Positions 45,809 through 55,132 of a stretch of 64,000 nt of DNA are shown piece by piece (within the stretch, counting starts at the first letter, position 1; the number at the start of each line of letters is the position of its first letter). The stretch covers positions 62,001-126,000 of the forward strand of contig JANNOO010000043.1 in NCBI GenBank assembly GCA_031399165.1, written 5' to 3'. Position numbers and translations under genes: made by a program. The notes under the pieces were generated by a model, which saw nothing but the letters and a program-made list of their open reading frames with translations, was not told the origin of the DNA and made no database searches. Source of the DNA: JAKFWI01 sp031399165 (lineage in GTDB: Bacteria; Pseudomonadota; Alphaproteobacteria; Caulobacterales; Aquidulcibacteraceae).

Positions 45809-46867
45809 CTACGCAGCGGAAAGGTTGCCAGAGTCCTGATCGCAGGTGATGCGGTTCCGGCCCGCGCGCTTGGAAGCGTAAAGGCAGGTGTCTGCGCGCT
45901 CGATCAGATCGTGCATGGTCTCTGCGAGACGGTACTGCGCGATACCCATAGAGATCGTTATCTTGCCAAGGTTTTCGTTAGTCGATTTACGCAGCAATTT
46001 CTTGCCCTCGATCGCCGACCGGATTGTCTCGGCGATAGCGCGGGCCGCGGCAAGCCGAACACGCGGCACGACGATGGCGAACTCCTCTCCGCCATAGCGG
46101 GCGACGAGGTGATCGCTTTGGCAATGACGCTGCAGTGAGGAGGAGATAAACCGGATAATCTGGTCGCCGGTCTGGTGGCCCCAGGTGTCGTTGAAACGCT
46201 TGAAATGGTCGATGTCACAAAGAATGAGGCAGAGATCTGAGCGCTGGGCCGCTGCTTCGCGAATGCGCATGCGGAGCGTCTCATCAAACATCTTGCGATT
46301 GGCCAAGCCGGTAAGCCCGTCCGTGAGCGCCTCGGCCCGGACATGGCGCAATGCCGTCCGGAGCGTGTCCATTTCGCGAGAAGAATCCTGCAGGCGCGTG
46401 GTCAGCTGGCGGTTGTGATCGGCCATATCGAGCGTGGCTGCCGCAAGGCCGGCTATGACTTCTCGCAGCTTGGTGCCGTCTATGCCGCGCTCGAGCGAGG
46501 AGGCTGCGGTCTGTAGCGTGTCGGCATAGGCTCCGGTCTTGTCGCCGGAAGATTGCAGCGCCGCGACGACTTCCGACAGTTCGCGGGCGATGCGCTCGCC
46601 GGTGGCCATCATTTGCGCTGATAAGCGCAGATTGGAAAAGAAGTGCTCGTACAGCTGCTCGTTGGTTTCGTCGTCGAAGGCCTCGCCGCGGGCGATGCGC
46701 TCATCAATCAGGCGGCGCAAATCGGGATGGCCGCCGAGCTTGTAGGATAGCCAGACCTCATAGTTCTGAGCGCTGGGAGGCACGTTATGGCCGCCCATCG
46801 TGTCAATCGTGGTGTGCGCGAGTGCGACACCCGCAGGGCCGCGGAGACTGGACATGCTATCGTTCAC
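45809..46867 (-). CDS. Diguanylate cyclase (GGDEF domain)
   Basis: A 352-residue cytoplasmic protein. The C-terminal GGDEF domain (about 178-345) has DGLTGLANRKMF, LCDIDHFKRFNDTWGHQTGD and the active-site GGEEF at 259-263, so it should make cyclic di-GMP. The Arg-x-x-Asp inhibitory site before it is absent (CQSD). The N-terminal 170 residues are helical and coiled-coil-like (SELSEVVAALQSSGDKTGAYAD, NRQLTTRLQDSSREMDTLR) with no recognised sensor domain or membrane span. The start is a GTG at 46867 preceded by TTGAGG. Confidence 0.93.
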   Translation of the reverse strand: MNDSMSSLRGPAGVALAHTTIDTMGGHNVPPSAQNYEVWLSYKLGGHPDLRRLIDERIARGEAFDDETNEQLYEHFFSNLRLSAQMMATGERIARELSEVVAALQSSGDKTGAYADTLQTAASSLERGIDGTKLREVIAGLAAATLDMADHNRQLTTRLQDSSREMDTLRTALRHVRAEALTDGLTGLANRKMFDETLRMRIREAAAQRSDLCLILCDIDHFKRFNDTWGHQTGDQIIRFISSSLQRHCQSDHLVARYGGEEFAIVVPRVRLAAARAIAETIRSAIEGKKLLRKSTNENLGKITISMGIAQYRLAETMHDLIERADTCLYASKRAGRNRITCDQDSGNLSAA

Positions 46868-46974
46868 GGGCGTGCCTCAAAGCCTGCGCGGCGAGCCGTC
46901 GCGCGCCAACAACATGCAGTGTAAATTACTGATCAGGCGTTAACTTTGGTTTTTCCTCAACGAGTACAACGGAG

Positions 46975-48438
46975 ATGGCTGTGAGCGAATTGTACGGCGG
47001 TCAACCGCGCAGCGCTGATTCGGCGCGAATCGGGGAGCTGCCGGCTTTGCTCGCTCTTCAGAAAAAGGCTGCGTCCGTGCGCGCGGAGACGGCAGAAATT
47101 CGCATCGGGCGCATGTCCCGCTGCATCAGGCTTTTATCCGGACACGCCGACGAATTGTGCCAAGCCATGGCGGACGATTTTGGCTGGCGCTCGCGTGATG
47201 CATCCATGCTGACGGATATTGTCGCATCTATCTCGGCGCTGAAACATGCGCGCGGTCATCTGCGCGGATGGATGCGTCCGGAGCGGCGCGCGGTTGAGTT
47301 TCCACTGTCGTTCCTGGGCGCAAAGGCCGAGGTGAGGTTTCAGCCGAAAGGGGTGGTCGGGCTGATTTCACCCTGGAACTTTCCAGTGTTCCTCTGCTTC
47401 GCGCCGCTCGCCGGCGTTCTAGCCGCCGGCAATCGCGCGATGATCAAGCCCTCTGAGTTGACCCCCGCCACGGCTGACCTGCTTGCGAGGCTGATCCGCG
47501 TGAATTTCGACGAGGAGGAGTTGGCAGTCGTTGTGGGCGGGCGCGATACGGGCGCGGCGTTTGCGCGGCTGCCATTCGACCATCTCGTGTTCACCGGCGG
47601 CGCTCATGTTGCGCGCGAGATCATGGCTGCCGCCGCGGAAAACCTTACGCCCCTGACCCTGGAGCTTGGCGGCAAATCGCCAGTCATACTTTCACGAACG
47701 GCTGATGTTGCTGTCGCCGCGGCGCGGATCATGGCGGGAAAAACGCTGAATGCAGGCCAGGTGTGCCTGGCGCCGGACTATATTCTGGCGCCGCAGGACA
47801 AGGTGGAGTCCTTCGTAGAGGCGGCGCGGACGGCGGTAGCCGCGCAGTTTCCAAGGATCAAGGACAATTCCGATTACAGCGCGCTGATTAGTCCGCACCA
47901 TGTCGAGCGGTTAAGGGGGCTGCTCGAAGACGCGAAGACCAAGGGCGCGCGGGTGATTGAAATCAACCCCGCGCGCGAGGATTTTAGCCGACAGCAATAC
48001 CGCAAGATGCCGCCGACATTGGTGCTCGACGTGACGGACGATATGGCGGTGATGAAGGAGGAAATCTTTGGCCCCATCCTGCCTATTCGCGCCTATGAGC
48101 AGATCGGCGAGGCCGTCAGCTTTGTGAACGCGCGTCCGGCGCCGCTGGCGCTGTACTATTTCGGCGAAGACGAGGCAGAGGCCGAGCGCGTTTTACATCA
48201 GACGAAGTCAGGCGGCGCAACGATCAACGATGTGATCTATCATCTGGCGCAGAATAACCTGCCATTTGGCGGCGCGGGCGCATCGGGGATGGGCCGGTAT
48301 CAGGGACGCGAGGGGTTCCTGGAGTTTTCAAACCAGCGCGCGGTGTACCGCCAGGCGCGCAGTGAGGTGATCGCGCGCCTTCGCCCGCCCTACGGGCAAG
48401 CGTTGCGCGACATGATGCGCAGCCGATTGCGCGATTAG
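46975..48438 (+). CDS. Coniferyl-aldehyde-type NAD(P)-dependent aldehyde dehydrogenase
   Basis: A 487-residue ALDH of the class 3-like/coniferyl aldehyde dehydrogenase group. It has VGLISPWNFPVFLCFAPLAGVLAAGN, LTLELGGKSPVIL with the general base Glu230, and LNAGQVCLAPDYI with the nucleophile Cys264; the end carries HLAQNNLPFGGAGASGMGRYQGREGFLEFSN. Coniferyl specificity is inferred from overall similarity only. GGAG touches the ATG at 46975, so a GTG at 46981 (six bases after GGAG) may be the real start. It converges on the DEAD-box gene with a four-base overlap. Confidence 0.9.
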   Translation: MAVSELYGGQPRSADSARIGELPALLALQKKAASVRAETAEIRIGRMSRCIRLLSGHADELCQAMADDFGWRSRDASMLTDIVASISALKHARGHLRGWMRPERRAVEFPLSFLGAKAEVRFQPKGVVGLISPWNFPVFLCFAPLAGVLAAGNRAMIKPSELTPATADLLARLIRVNFDEEELAVVVGGRDTGAAFARLPFDHLVFTGGAHVAREIMAAAAENLTPLTLELGGKSPVILSRTADVAVAAARIMAGKTLNAGQVCLAPDYILAPQDKVESFVEAARTAVAAQFPRIKDNSDYSALISPHHVERLRGLLEDAKTKGARVIEINPAREDFSRQQYRKMPPTLVLDVTDDMAVMKEEIFGPILPIRAYEQIGEAVSFVNARPAPLALYYFGEDEAEAERVLHQTKSGGATINDVIYHLAQNNLPFGGAGASGMGRYQGREGFLEFSNQRAVYRQARSEVIARLRPPYGQALRDMMRSRLRD

Positions 48439-49958
48439 GCCTTCTGGCCGCGCGTCAGGAATGCGGGCGCTTCACCGCCGAAACCTGTAAGGCCTGGCTT
48501 TTCGTCGCGTTCCTCGCGGCGGGGTTCGCGAGGTTCACGGGCGCGATCGCTGTGTTGGCGGGGCTGCTGCTCGCGACGGTCTTGGCGCGGGCGCTCAACG
48601 CGCTCCTCTTTGGCGGACGGCGCCGCCGGCGCGGGCGCTTCGGGCGGCGTTTCGGCGCGCGGCTTTTCTGAACGGGCGCCGCCGCGGCGGCGCGAGCGGC
48701 GTTCTTCGCGCTCTCGGCCCCAGCCGCCCGTATCGTGATTGTCGCCTAGCGCGGCTGTGGGGGCATCTTGCACGTCGGTCTTCTCGAGACTTTTGCCAAT
48801 CAGCTTTTCAATCGCATTGATAGTTTTGTTGTCCACCGGAGCGGCCAGCGTATAGGCCTCGCCGCTCTTGCCGGCGCGGCCCGTGCGGCCGACGCGGTGA
48901 ACGAAATCTTCTGGATGACGCGGCGGCTCGTAATTGAACACGTGGCTGACGTCCGGAATGTCGAGCCCGCGGGCGGCGACGTCGCTGGCCACCAGCAACT
49001 TTACTTCGCCGGTCTTGAAGCGGTCGAGCGTTTGCATCCGGAAGCGCTGATCGAGGTCGCCGTGAAGCGGGGCGGCGTTATAGCCGTGGCGCTGCAAACT
49101 CTTGGCGACGATATCGACTTCGGTTTTACGGTTGCAGAAAATAATGCCGTTCTTGTAGTTGGAGTGTTGCAACACGGCGCGTAACGCGGCGCGGCGCGTG
49201 CGCGGATCGCCAGCCGGAAGCGAAACCAGCTTAAGCGCTATCAACAGAGCCGTGCTCGCCGGCTTGGACACTTCCACGCGAACCGGGTTCTGCAGAAATT
49301 GCTCGGTTATGCGGGTGATTTCTGGTGGCATCGTCGCGGAGAAGAACAGGGTCTGACGCGTGAACGGCGTCATCTTGAAGATGCGTTCGATGTCCGGAAT
49401 GAATCCCATGTCGAGCATTCGATCAGCTTCATCGACGACCATGACCTGCACACCGGAGAGCAGCAGCTTGCCGCGCTCGAAATGGTCGAGCAGACGGCCG
49501 GGCGTGGCGATCAGCACGTCGACGCCCTGGCTCAGCAGTGCGTCCTGGTCGCCGAAAGATACGCCGCCGATCAGAAGCGCTTTGGTGAGCTTGTGATATT
49601 TGCCATATTTGTCGAAGGCCTCGGCGACCTGCGCGGCAAGCTCGCGCGTGGGCTCCAAGATCAGCGTGCGCGGCATGCGCGCCCGGGCGCGGCCACGAGA
49701 AAGAATTTCAATCATCGGCACGGTAAAGGAGGCGGTCTTGCCGGTGCCGGTTTGCGCGATGCCCAGGACGTCGCGGCCCTCCAGCACTTTCGGGATCGCC
49801 TTTTCCTGGATCGGCGTCGGGACCGTGTAGCCAGACTCGGCGATCGCGCGAAGCACTTCGGGCGAAAGGCCAAGATCCTCGAACGTGAATGCAGGCTTGG
49901 CTTCAGCCGCGCTCGGTTGCGCGGCGTTTGCGTCGTCAGACGCGTTGAACTCACTCAT
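48435..49958 (-). CDS. DEAD-box RNA helicase, RhlE/RhlB-like
   Basis: A 507-residue ATP-dependent RNA helicase. Motifs are complete: Q motif (FEDLGLSPEVLRAIAESGYTVPTPIQ), AQTGTGKT (68-75), PTRELAAQ, DEAD (176-179), SAT, and the C-terminal ARGLDIP and HRVGRTGR. From about residue 395 a disordered, Arg-, Glu- and Pro-rich tail follows (RSRRRGGAR, RPRQDRREQQPRQHSDR), which should bind RNA. In alphaproteobacteria such helicases join RNase E in the degradosome; that link is inference. The region upstream to parE (49959-50181) holds no gene. Confidence 0.93.
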   Translation of the reverse strand: MSEFNASDDANAAQPSAAEAKPAFTFEDLGLSPEVLRAIAESGYTVPTPIQEKAIPKVLEGRDVLGIAQTGTGKTASFTVPMIEILSRGRARARMPRTLILEPTRELAAQVAEAFDKYGKYHKLTKALLIGGVSFGDQDALLSQGVDVLIATPGRLLDHFERGKLLLSGVQVMVVDEADRMLDMGFIPDIERIFKMTPFTRQTLFFSATMPPEITRITEQFLQNPVRVEVSKPASTALLIALKLVSLPAGDPRTRRAALRAVLQHSNYKNGIIFCNRKTEVDIVAKSLQRHGYNAAPLHGDLDQRFRMQTLDRFKTGEVKLLVASDVAARGLDIPDVSHVFNYEPPRHPEDFVHRVGRTGRAGKSGEAYTLAAPVDNKTINAIEKLIGKSLEKTDVQDAPTAALGDNHDTGGWGREREERRSRRRGGARSEKPRAETPPEAPAPAAPSAKEERVERPRQDRREQQPRQHSDRAREPREPRREERDEKPGLTGFGGEAPAFLTRGQKA

Positions 49959-50181
49959 TCAGACTATAACTTCCTGTCGGACAAGCGCGCCAGCTTGCGC
50001 CGGCGCGGTCATCAGTTGGCGCTTGGCCCGGACGGCTCCCGGTGGAGGCGAGGGGCTTTGCGGAAAGGGCGCACGCCCTCTCGGCGCGCACAACGGACGC
50101 CGGTGACATGGTGGAATTTGGCGCGAAAGTCAATGAGTGTGCGGCCGGCCAGCGCGCCAACGGTTTTAGATTACTGCAAAA
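49959..50181. other. Intergenic gap between parE and the helicase
   Basis: These 223 bases carry no convincing gene. A small hairpin AGGGCG-CA-CGCCCT (50066-50079) lies about 110 bases upstream of the helicase start and would be in its leader if transcription begins further up; it could equally mark the end of the parE transcript. Confidence 0.35.
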
Positions 50182-52191
50182 TCACACGTCCACGTCCTCA
50201 ACAAAGCGGGCGTTCTGCTGAATGTAGTTGAACCGCAACTCCGCCTTCTTGCCCATTAGCGTCTCGACCAGCAGCTCTACATCGGCGGCGTCTTCGTCGG
50301 GTAGCGATACGCGGGCCAGGGTGCGGCTGGCGGGGCTCATCGTGGTTTCCTTGAGCTGGGCGGGCATCATTTCGCCAAGGCCCTTGAACCGTGAGATATC
50401 GACCTTCTCGCGCGCGTTGAAATGCGACTTCAGCAATTCGTCGCGCTGAGCCTCATCGCGGGCGTAAACGCTCTTCTTGCCACTGGAGAGACGATAGAGT
50501 GGCGGCAAAGCAAGGTAGAGCCGCCCGGCCTTGATCAGCGCCGGCATGGCGCGATGGAAATATGTGATCAGCAAGGAAGCGATGTGCGCGCCGTCAACGT
50601 CGGCGTCGGTCATGATCACCACGCGCTCGTAGCGCAGATCCTCCACGCGGAACTTGCTGTTGGTTTGGACTCCCAAAGCCAGCGCCAGATCGGACAGCTC
50701 AACATTGGCCTGCGCCTTTTCGCCTGCGGCGCTGGCGACGTTCAGGATTTTCCCGCGCAGGGGCAGAACCGCCTGTGTCGCGCGGTCGCGCGCTTGTTTG
50801 GCGGAGCCGCCGGCGCTATCGCCCTCGACGAGGAATATTTCCGTGCCGACGGCGTCCGTACGGGAGCAATCAGCCAGTTTGCCCGGCAGGCGCAGCTTGC
50901 GCGTTGCGCTCTGGCGGCTGACTTCCTTTTCCTTACGCCGCTTCAGCCGATCTTCTGCCTGACCGATCACCCATTGCAGAACACGGTCTGCCTCCTTCGG
51001 CGAGGCGCCGAGCCAGTGATCGAACGGATCGCGCACCGCTTGCTCGACGATGCGTGTGGCTTCAGTCGAAACCAGGCGGCCTTTGGTTTGCCCTTCAAAC
51101 TGCGGGTCGCGGATGAACACGGAAACCAGCGCGGCGGCTGTGCCCATAACGTCTTCTGGTGAAATCAGATTTGCGCGCCGATCGCCTTTTAGCTCGGCGT
51201 AAGCGCGTAATCCCTTCGATAGCGCCGCACGGAAGCCCGCTTCGTGCGCGCCGCCATCAGGTGTAGGAACCGTATTGCAATAGGAGCGTAGCAGCCCATC
51301 AGCCTCGCCAAAGCCATCCTCAACCCAGGTGGCGGCCCATTCGACATGGCCATGGCCTTCGGTTTTTGTGCGGCCGTAAAATGGTTCAGTGGGAACCGCG
51401 CGTTTCTCGGCAGTGAGCTCTCCAAGATAATCGCGCAAGCCGTTTGGAAATTTGAGGATCGTCTCTGCTGGGGTTTTATCGCTTTCCTTCAGGCGCGCCG
51501 GCGAACACTTCCATCGGATTTCGACGACCCGGTGCAGATAGGCCTTCGAGCGCGCCATCTGGAACAGACGAGCAGGCTTGAACGCTGCGTTTTCGCCAAA
51601 GATCTCCGGATCGGGATGAAAGCGGACGGTCGTTCCGCGGCGGTTCGGCGCGGGGCCTTCGAGCTTCAGCGGACCAAGCGGCAGACCGCGTGAATAGCGC
51701 TGAACGTAGAGTTTGCGATCGCGCGCCACTTCGACTTCGAACCTGTCGGCAAGTGCGTTGACGACTGATGCGCCGACACCGTGCAGGCCGCCGGACGTCT
51801 GGTACGCCTTGTCAGAAAATTTCCCGCCCGCATGCAGCGTAGTCATGATGACTTCGAGTGCGGACTTCTTTGGAAATTTCGGATGCGGATCGATCGGGAT
51901 CCCGCGGCCGTTATCCGTGACCTCGAGCGTGCCGTCTTCGTGGTATTCCACTTCGATGCGGTCGGCGTGGCCAGCGACGGCTTCATCCATCGCATTGTCG
52001 AGCACTTCGGCGAACAGATGGTGCAGGGCGCGTTCATCGACGCCGCCAATGTACATGCCCGGACGCCGGCGTACCGGCTCGAGACCCTCAAGGACTTCGA
52101 TATCCTTGGCCGTGTAGCCGCCGCCTTCGGCTGCGGACTTGCTAAACAGATCGGCCTGCTTCTGCTTTTTTTGCGCTTCTGGCATGGCCAA
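50182..52191 (-). CDS. parE: DNA topoisomerase IV subunit B
   Basis: A 669-residue ATPase subunit that decatenates daughter chromosomes together with ParC. The GHKL ATPase has LEPVRRRPGMYIGGVDERALHHLFAEVLDNAMDEA, VTDNGRGIPID and TSGGLHGVGASVVNAL; the TOPRIM part has LVEGDSAGGSAKQARDRATQAVLPLRGKILNV and MTDADVDGAHIASLL. The KQARDR form and the 669-residue length separate it from GyrB, which is longer. No parC is adjacent. Confidence 0.95.
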   Translation of the reverse strand: MAMPEAQKKQKQADLFSKSAAEGGGYTAKDIEVLEGLEPVRRRPGMYIGGVDERALHHLFAEVLDNAMDEAVAGHADRIEVEYHEDGTLEVTDNGRGIPIDPHPKFPKKSALEVIMTTLHAGGKFSDKAYQTSGGLHGVGASVVNALADRFEVEVARDRKLYVQRYSRGLPLGPLKLEGPAPNRRGTTVRFHPDPEIFGENAAFKPARLFQMARSKAYLHRVVEIRWKCSPARLKESDKTPAETILKFPNGLRDYLGELTAEKRAVPTEPFYGRTKTEGHGHVEWAATWVEDGFGEADGLLRSYCNTVPTPDGGAHEAGFRAALSKGLRAYAELKGDRRANLISPEDVMGTAAALVSVFIRDPQFEGQTKGRLVSTEATRIVEQAVRDPFDHWLGASPKEADRVLQWVIGQAEDRLKRRKEKEVSRQSATRKLRLPGKLADCSRTDAVGTEIFLVEGDSAGGSAKQARDRATQAVLPLRGKILNVASAAGEKAQANVELSDLALALGVQTNSKFRVEDLRYERVVIMTDADVDGAHIASLLITYFHRAMPALIKAGRLYLALPPLYRLSSGKKSVYARDEAQRDELLKSHFNAREKVDISRFKGLGEMMPAQLKETTMSPASRTLARVSLPDEDAADVELLVETLMGKKAELRFNYIQQNARFVEDVDV

Positions 52192-52374
52192 TTCCTAGAG
52201 CGCTTCGCGCGCATTCGGCAATGCGGCCGGGACGCTGCCGCCTGTGAGGCGAATATGTGCTTTCGGCGCAACGGCGCGTGGTCAAGCGCTTCTCCAATAC
52301 AGCTTGGGGCGAAACAGTTGGTGAAAAACATCGTTCCTCCCCCGTCGCGCCAACCGGCGTGACAGCGAGGCGCC

Positions 52375-52386
52375 CCCGGCGCCGGG
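52375..52386 (+). repeat. GC palindrome just upstream of the barrel gene's RBS
   Basis: CCCGGCGCCGGG is a perfect 12-base palindrome ending two bases before the strong Shine-Dalgarno AGGAGA (52389-52394) of the outer-membrane protein gene. It may hold the leader RNA in a stable form or protect the transcript; it does not cover the SD itself. Confidence 0.35.
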
Positions 52387-52399
52387 TCAGGAGAGACAG

Positions 52400-52915
52400 A
52401 TGAAAAAGCTAGCAATTTCGGTCGCCGCGATTTTGGCGGGGGCGTTCGCGGCGCCATTGGCGGCGAACGCGGAGCCATATGTTGGCCTTGGCTACACGCA
52501 GTTCAGCACCGATGATGTCGATGTTGGCGGGGTCACGGGCCGCCTCGGTTACAAGTTCAATCCGAATTTCGGCGTTGAGGGCGAAGCCACGTTTGGTGTC
52601 GATGAAGACACGGCGGACTTCCTGGGCACGCCGATAGACGTCGAGCTCAACCATCAATACGGCATCTATGGCGTCGGCTTTCTGCCGGTCGGCGAGAGCG
52701 TCGAGCTGTTCGGCCGCGTCGGCTATGTGGCGATCGACGCCGAGGGCAGTGTGGGCCCGTTCACGGCCGGCGTGGACGAGGACGGCATCGGCTTCGGCGG
52801 CGGCGTGCAATGGAACTTTACGCCAAACTTTGGTGTGCGCGCCGAATACACCCGCCTCGAAGGCAATGATGACGGCGTGAATGCGTACGGCCTGTCCGGC
52901 GCATTCAAGTTCTAG
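52400..52915 (+). CDS. Small outer-membrane beta-barrel protein
   Basis: A 171-residue OmpW/Omp25-like eight-stranded barrel. A signal peptide (MKKLAISVAAILAGAFAAPL, cleavage near ANAEP) precedes alternating strands: YVGLGYTQFST, GVTGRLGYKFNPNFGVEGEATFG, LNHQYGIYGVGFLPVG, VELFGRVGYVAIDA, GIGFGGGVQWNFTPNFGVRAEYTRLEG, and it ends with the aromatic sorting residue in SGAFKF. An excellent AGGAGA RBS suggests strong expression. Function is probably structural or in small-solute permeation; no specific role can be assigned. Confidence 0.88.
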   Translation: MKKLAISVAAILAGAFAAPLAANAEPYVGLGYTQFSTDDVDVGGVTGRLGYKFNPNFGVEGEATFGVDEDTADFLGTPIDVELNHQYGIYGVGFLPVGESVELFGRVGYVAIDAEGSVGPFTAGVDEDGIGFGGGVQWNFTPNFGVRAEYTRLEGNDDGVNAYGLSGAFKF

Positions 52916-52925
52916 CGCGAGCAAC

Positions 52926-52954
52926 AAAAAGGGCCGGGGAGTTACCCCCGGCCC
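52926..52954 (-). terminator. Rho-independent terminator of the glnBA operon
   Basis: GGGCCGGGG (52931-52939) pairs with CCCCGGCCC (52946-52954) around a six-base loop; on the minus strand TTTTT follows at once. It lies 24 bases past the glnA stop. The plus-strand barrel gene ends just before it and may share the hairpin. Confidence 0.88.
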
Positions 52955-52978
52955 TGATTGCGTCCCCGCTGTTAACGC

Positions 52979-54382
52979 TTACGACTTGTAGTACATGTCG
53001 AACTCAACCGGGTGTGGGTGCATCCGGTAGCGGTCGTTTTCTTCGCGCTTCAGTTCGAGATAGGCGTCGATTATGTCGTCATCCATGACGCCGCCCTTCT
53101 TCAGGAAGTCGCGATCCTTATCGAGGCTTTCCATAGCTTCCGAGAGCGAGCCGCAAACCGTTGGCACGTTCTTCAATTCTTCCGGCGGCAGATCGTAGAG
53201 GTTTTTGTCCAGCGGATCGCCCGGATGGATTTTCTTCTCGATGCCGTCGAGCCCAGCCATGAGAAGGGCCGTATAGGTGAGGTACATGTTGCCAGCCGGA
53301 TCGGGGAAGCGAACCTCCACGCGCTTGGCTTTCGGGCTGGTGCCGTGCGGAATACGGCACGACGCCGAGCGGTTACGCGCCGAGTAGGCGAGCAGAACCG
53401 GCGCTTCGTAGCCGGGCACCAGGCGCTTGTACGAGTTCGTCGTGGAGTTCGCGAACGCGTTGATCGCCTTGGCGTGTTTGATCACGCCGCCGATGTAGTA
53501 GAGGCACATTTCGCTTAGATCGGCGTACTTGTCGCCAGCGAACATGTTCTTGCCGCCCTTCCAGATCGACTGGTGGACGTGCATGCCCGAGCCGTTGTCC
53601 TTGTAATAGGGCTTCGGCATGAACGTTGCCGATTTGCCGTAGGACGCGGCAACCTGATGGATAATGTACTTATACAAGTTCATCCGGTCGCCCATCGTCG
53701 TCAGCGTCGAGAACTTGAGGCCAAGTTCGTGCTGCGCCGGCGCCACTTCGTGGTGGTGCTTTTCAACGTCAAGGCCGATTTCGTTCATGATCGACAGCAT
53801 TTCGCCGCGCATGTCCTGCAGCGAGTCGATTGGCGGAACCGGGAAATAGCCACCCTTTGGACCCGGACGGAAGCCGGTGTTGCCGCCTTCATAGGCGCGG
53901 CCCGAGTTCATCGGCAGCTCAGTCGAGTCGAATGAATAGCCGGTGTTATTCGGATCGGTGTTCCAGCGCACATCGTCGAATACAAAGAATTCGGCCTCGG
54001 GACCGAAATAGCAGGTGTCGCCGACGCCGATGGATTTTACATAGGCTTCGGCCTTCTTCGAGATGCCGCGGGGGCAGCGATTGTACGGCTGCAGCGTGCC
54101 AGGTTCGAGAATGTCGCAGAACAGCGCGAGCGTGGTGGCCTGGAAGAAGGGATCGATGTGCGCGCTGGCCGCATCAGGGCGCATGACCATGTCGGACTCG
54201 TTGATCGCCTTCCAGCCCGCGATCGACGAACCGTCGAACATCGTGCCTTCGGTGAAAATGTCCTTATCAATCATCGACACGTCGAAGGTGACGTGTTGCA
54301 TCTTGCCGCGCAGATCATTGAAGCGGAGGTCCACGTATTGAACCTCTTTGTCCTTGATCAGTTTAAGGATTTCGTCCGACAT
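52979..54382 (-). CDS. glnA: Glutamine synthetase type I
   Basis: A 467-residue dodecameric enzyme that forms glutamine from glutamate and ammonia. Features: FTEGTMFDGSSIAGW, the metal-binding YFGPEAEFFVFD, HEVAPAQHELGLKFS, the KPYYKDNGSGMHVHQSIW block, and NRSASCRIPHGTSPKAKRVEVRFPDP. The adenylylation tyrosine is in DKNLYDLPPEE near residue 396, so GlnE control is expected. It follows glnB by 71 bases with no terminator between, so the two form the classic glnBA operon. Confidence 0.97.
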   Translation of the reverse strand: MSDEILKLIKDKEVQYVDLRFNDLRGKMQHVTFDVSMIDKDIFTEGTMFDGSSIAGWKAINESDMVMRPDAASAHIDPFFQATTLALFCDILEPGTLQPYNRCPRGISKKAEAYVKSIGVGDTCYFGPEAEFFVFDDVRWNTDPNNTGYSFDSTELPMNSGRAYEGGNTGFRPGPKGGYFPVPPIDSLQDMRGEMLSIMNEIGLDVEKHHHEVAPAQHELGLKFSTLTTMGDRMNLYKYIIHQVAASYGKSATFMPKPYYKDNGSGMHVHQSIWKGGKNMFAGDKYADLSEMCLYYIGGVIKHAKAINAFANSTTNSYKRLVPGYEAPVLLAYSARNRSASCRIPHGTSPKAKRVEVRFPDPAGNMYLTYTALLMAGLDGIEKKIHPGDPLDKNLYDLPPEELKNVPTVCGSLSEAMESLDKDRDFLKKGGVMDDDIIDAYLELKREENDRYRMHPHPVEFDMYYKS

Positions 54383-54453
54383 TCCTCGCTCCCACCTGGC
54401 GAGCCGGACGCACCGGGCACATCCCGATGCGCCGCCTCGCGGGTTGATATATT

Positions 54454-54792
54454 TTAGACTGCTTGTCCGCCGGTTTCTCCGGTGCGGATACGGATCACGT
54501 TTAGCACCTCAGTGACGAAGATTTTTCCATCACCGATCTTGCCCGTTTTGGCGGCCTTCTGGATCGCCTCAAGCGCGCCGTCGAGCTGCTCGTCGCCGAC
54601 GACGACTTCCAGCTTCAGCTTAGGTAGAAAATCGACGACGTATTCAGCGCCGCGATAAAGTTCAGTGTGGCCTTTCTGCCGTCCGAAGCCTTTGGCTTCA
54701 ACCACCGTCATGCCCTGCAGGCCGATGCCTTGCAGCGCCTCTTTTACATCATCCAATTTGAACGGCTTGATGATGGCCTCAATCTTTTTCAT
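54454..54792 (-). CDS. glnB: Nitrogen regulatory PII protein
   Basis: A 112-residue PII signal protein that senses 2-oxoglutarate, ATP and ADP and controls GlnE and NtrB. It begins MKKIEAIIKPFKLDDVKEAL, has Tyr51 in the T-loop (TELYRGAEYVVDFLPK), which is the uridylylation site for GlnD, and ends with the B and C loops TGKIGDGKIFV and IRTGETG. Placement directly upstream of glnA identifies it as GlnB rather than GlnK. Confidence 0.97.
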   Translation of the reverse strand: MKKIEAIIKPFKLDDVKEALQGIGLQGMTVVEAKGFGRQKGHTELYRGAEYVVDFLPKLKLEVVVGDEQLDGALEAIQKAAKTGKIGDGKIFVTEVLNVIRIRTGETGGQAV

Positions 54793-55132
54793 TCGGCCGA
54801 TCTCCCAACAACACTCCGACGACCATCCGGCGACCTTCGCCGCGGGCGTGCGCGGTGTTGGAACGACGATCCGACAACCGGCGTCAACTGAAAGAGCCCG
54901 CCTATTAGGCGCCGTCTAGCGCCGCACGCCGCGCTGCTCTTTTAGTGGGCGCCCGTGCCCAAACCGCTTGCGCGGCGGGGCAACGCCTTAACGGAAACAA
55001 CAGCCGAGACAAGAGGGGAGTCGTAAGAGGCCGCCCGCGTTTGCTGCATTGCAGCGCGCCGCCGGTCGCCCTGTGAATATTTAGGCGACCTGGATCAAGC
55101 TTGCGCAGCCCGGGATGTGGTAGGCGTCGTCT
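54793..55132. other. Divergent intergenic region glnB / nnr with inverted repeats
   Basis: 340 bases without a gene. It holds two symmetrical sites near the nnr side: GCTGCA-T-TGCAGC (55043-55055) and GGTCGCC-13 bases-GGCGACC (55064-55090). I could not find a -24/-12 (sigma-54) promoter or an obvious NtrC site for glnB, although a leader of this length would suit a regulated nitrogen promoter. Confidence 0.4.

Noticed and set aside
54793..55132. Sigma-54 promoter for glnB
   Set aside because: The best candidate near 54955 (minus strand GGGCAC) lacks the GC at the required distance for a -12 element.
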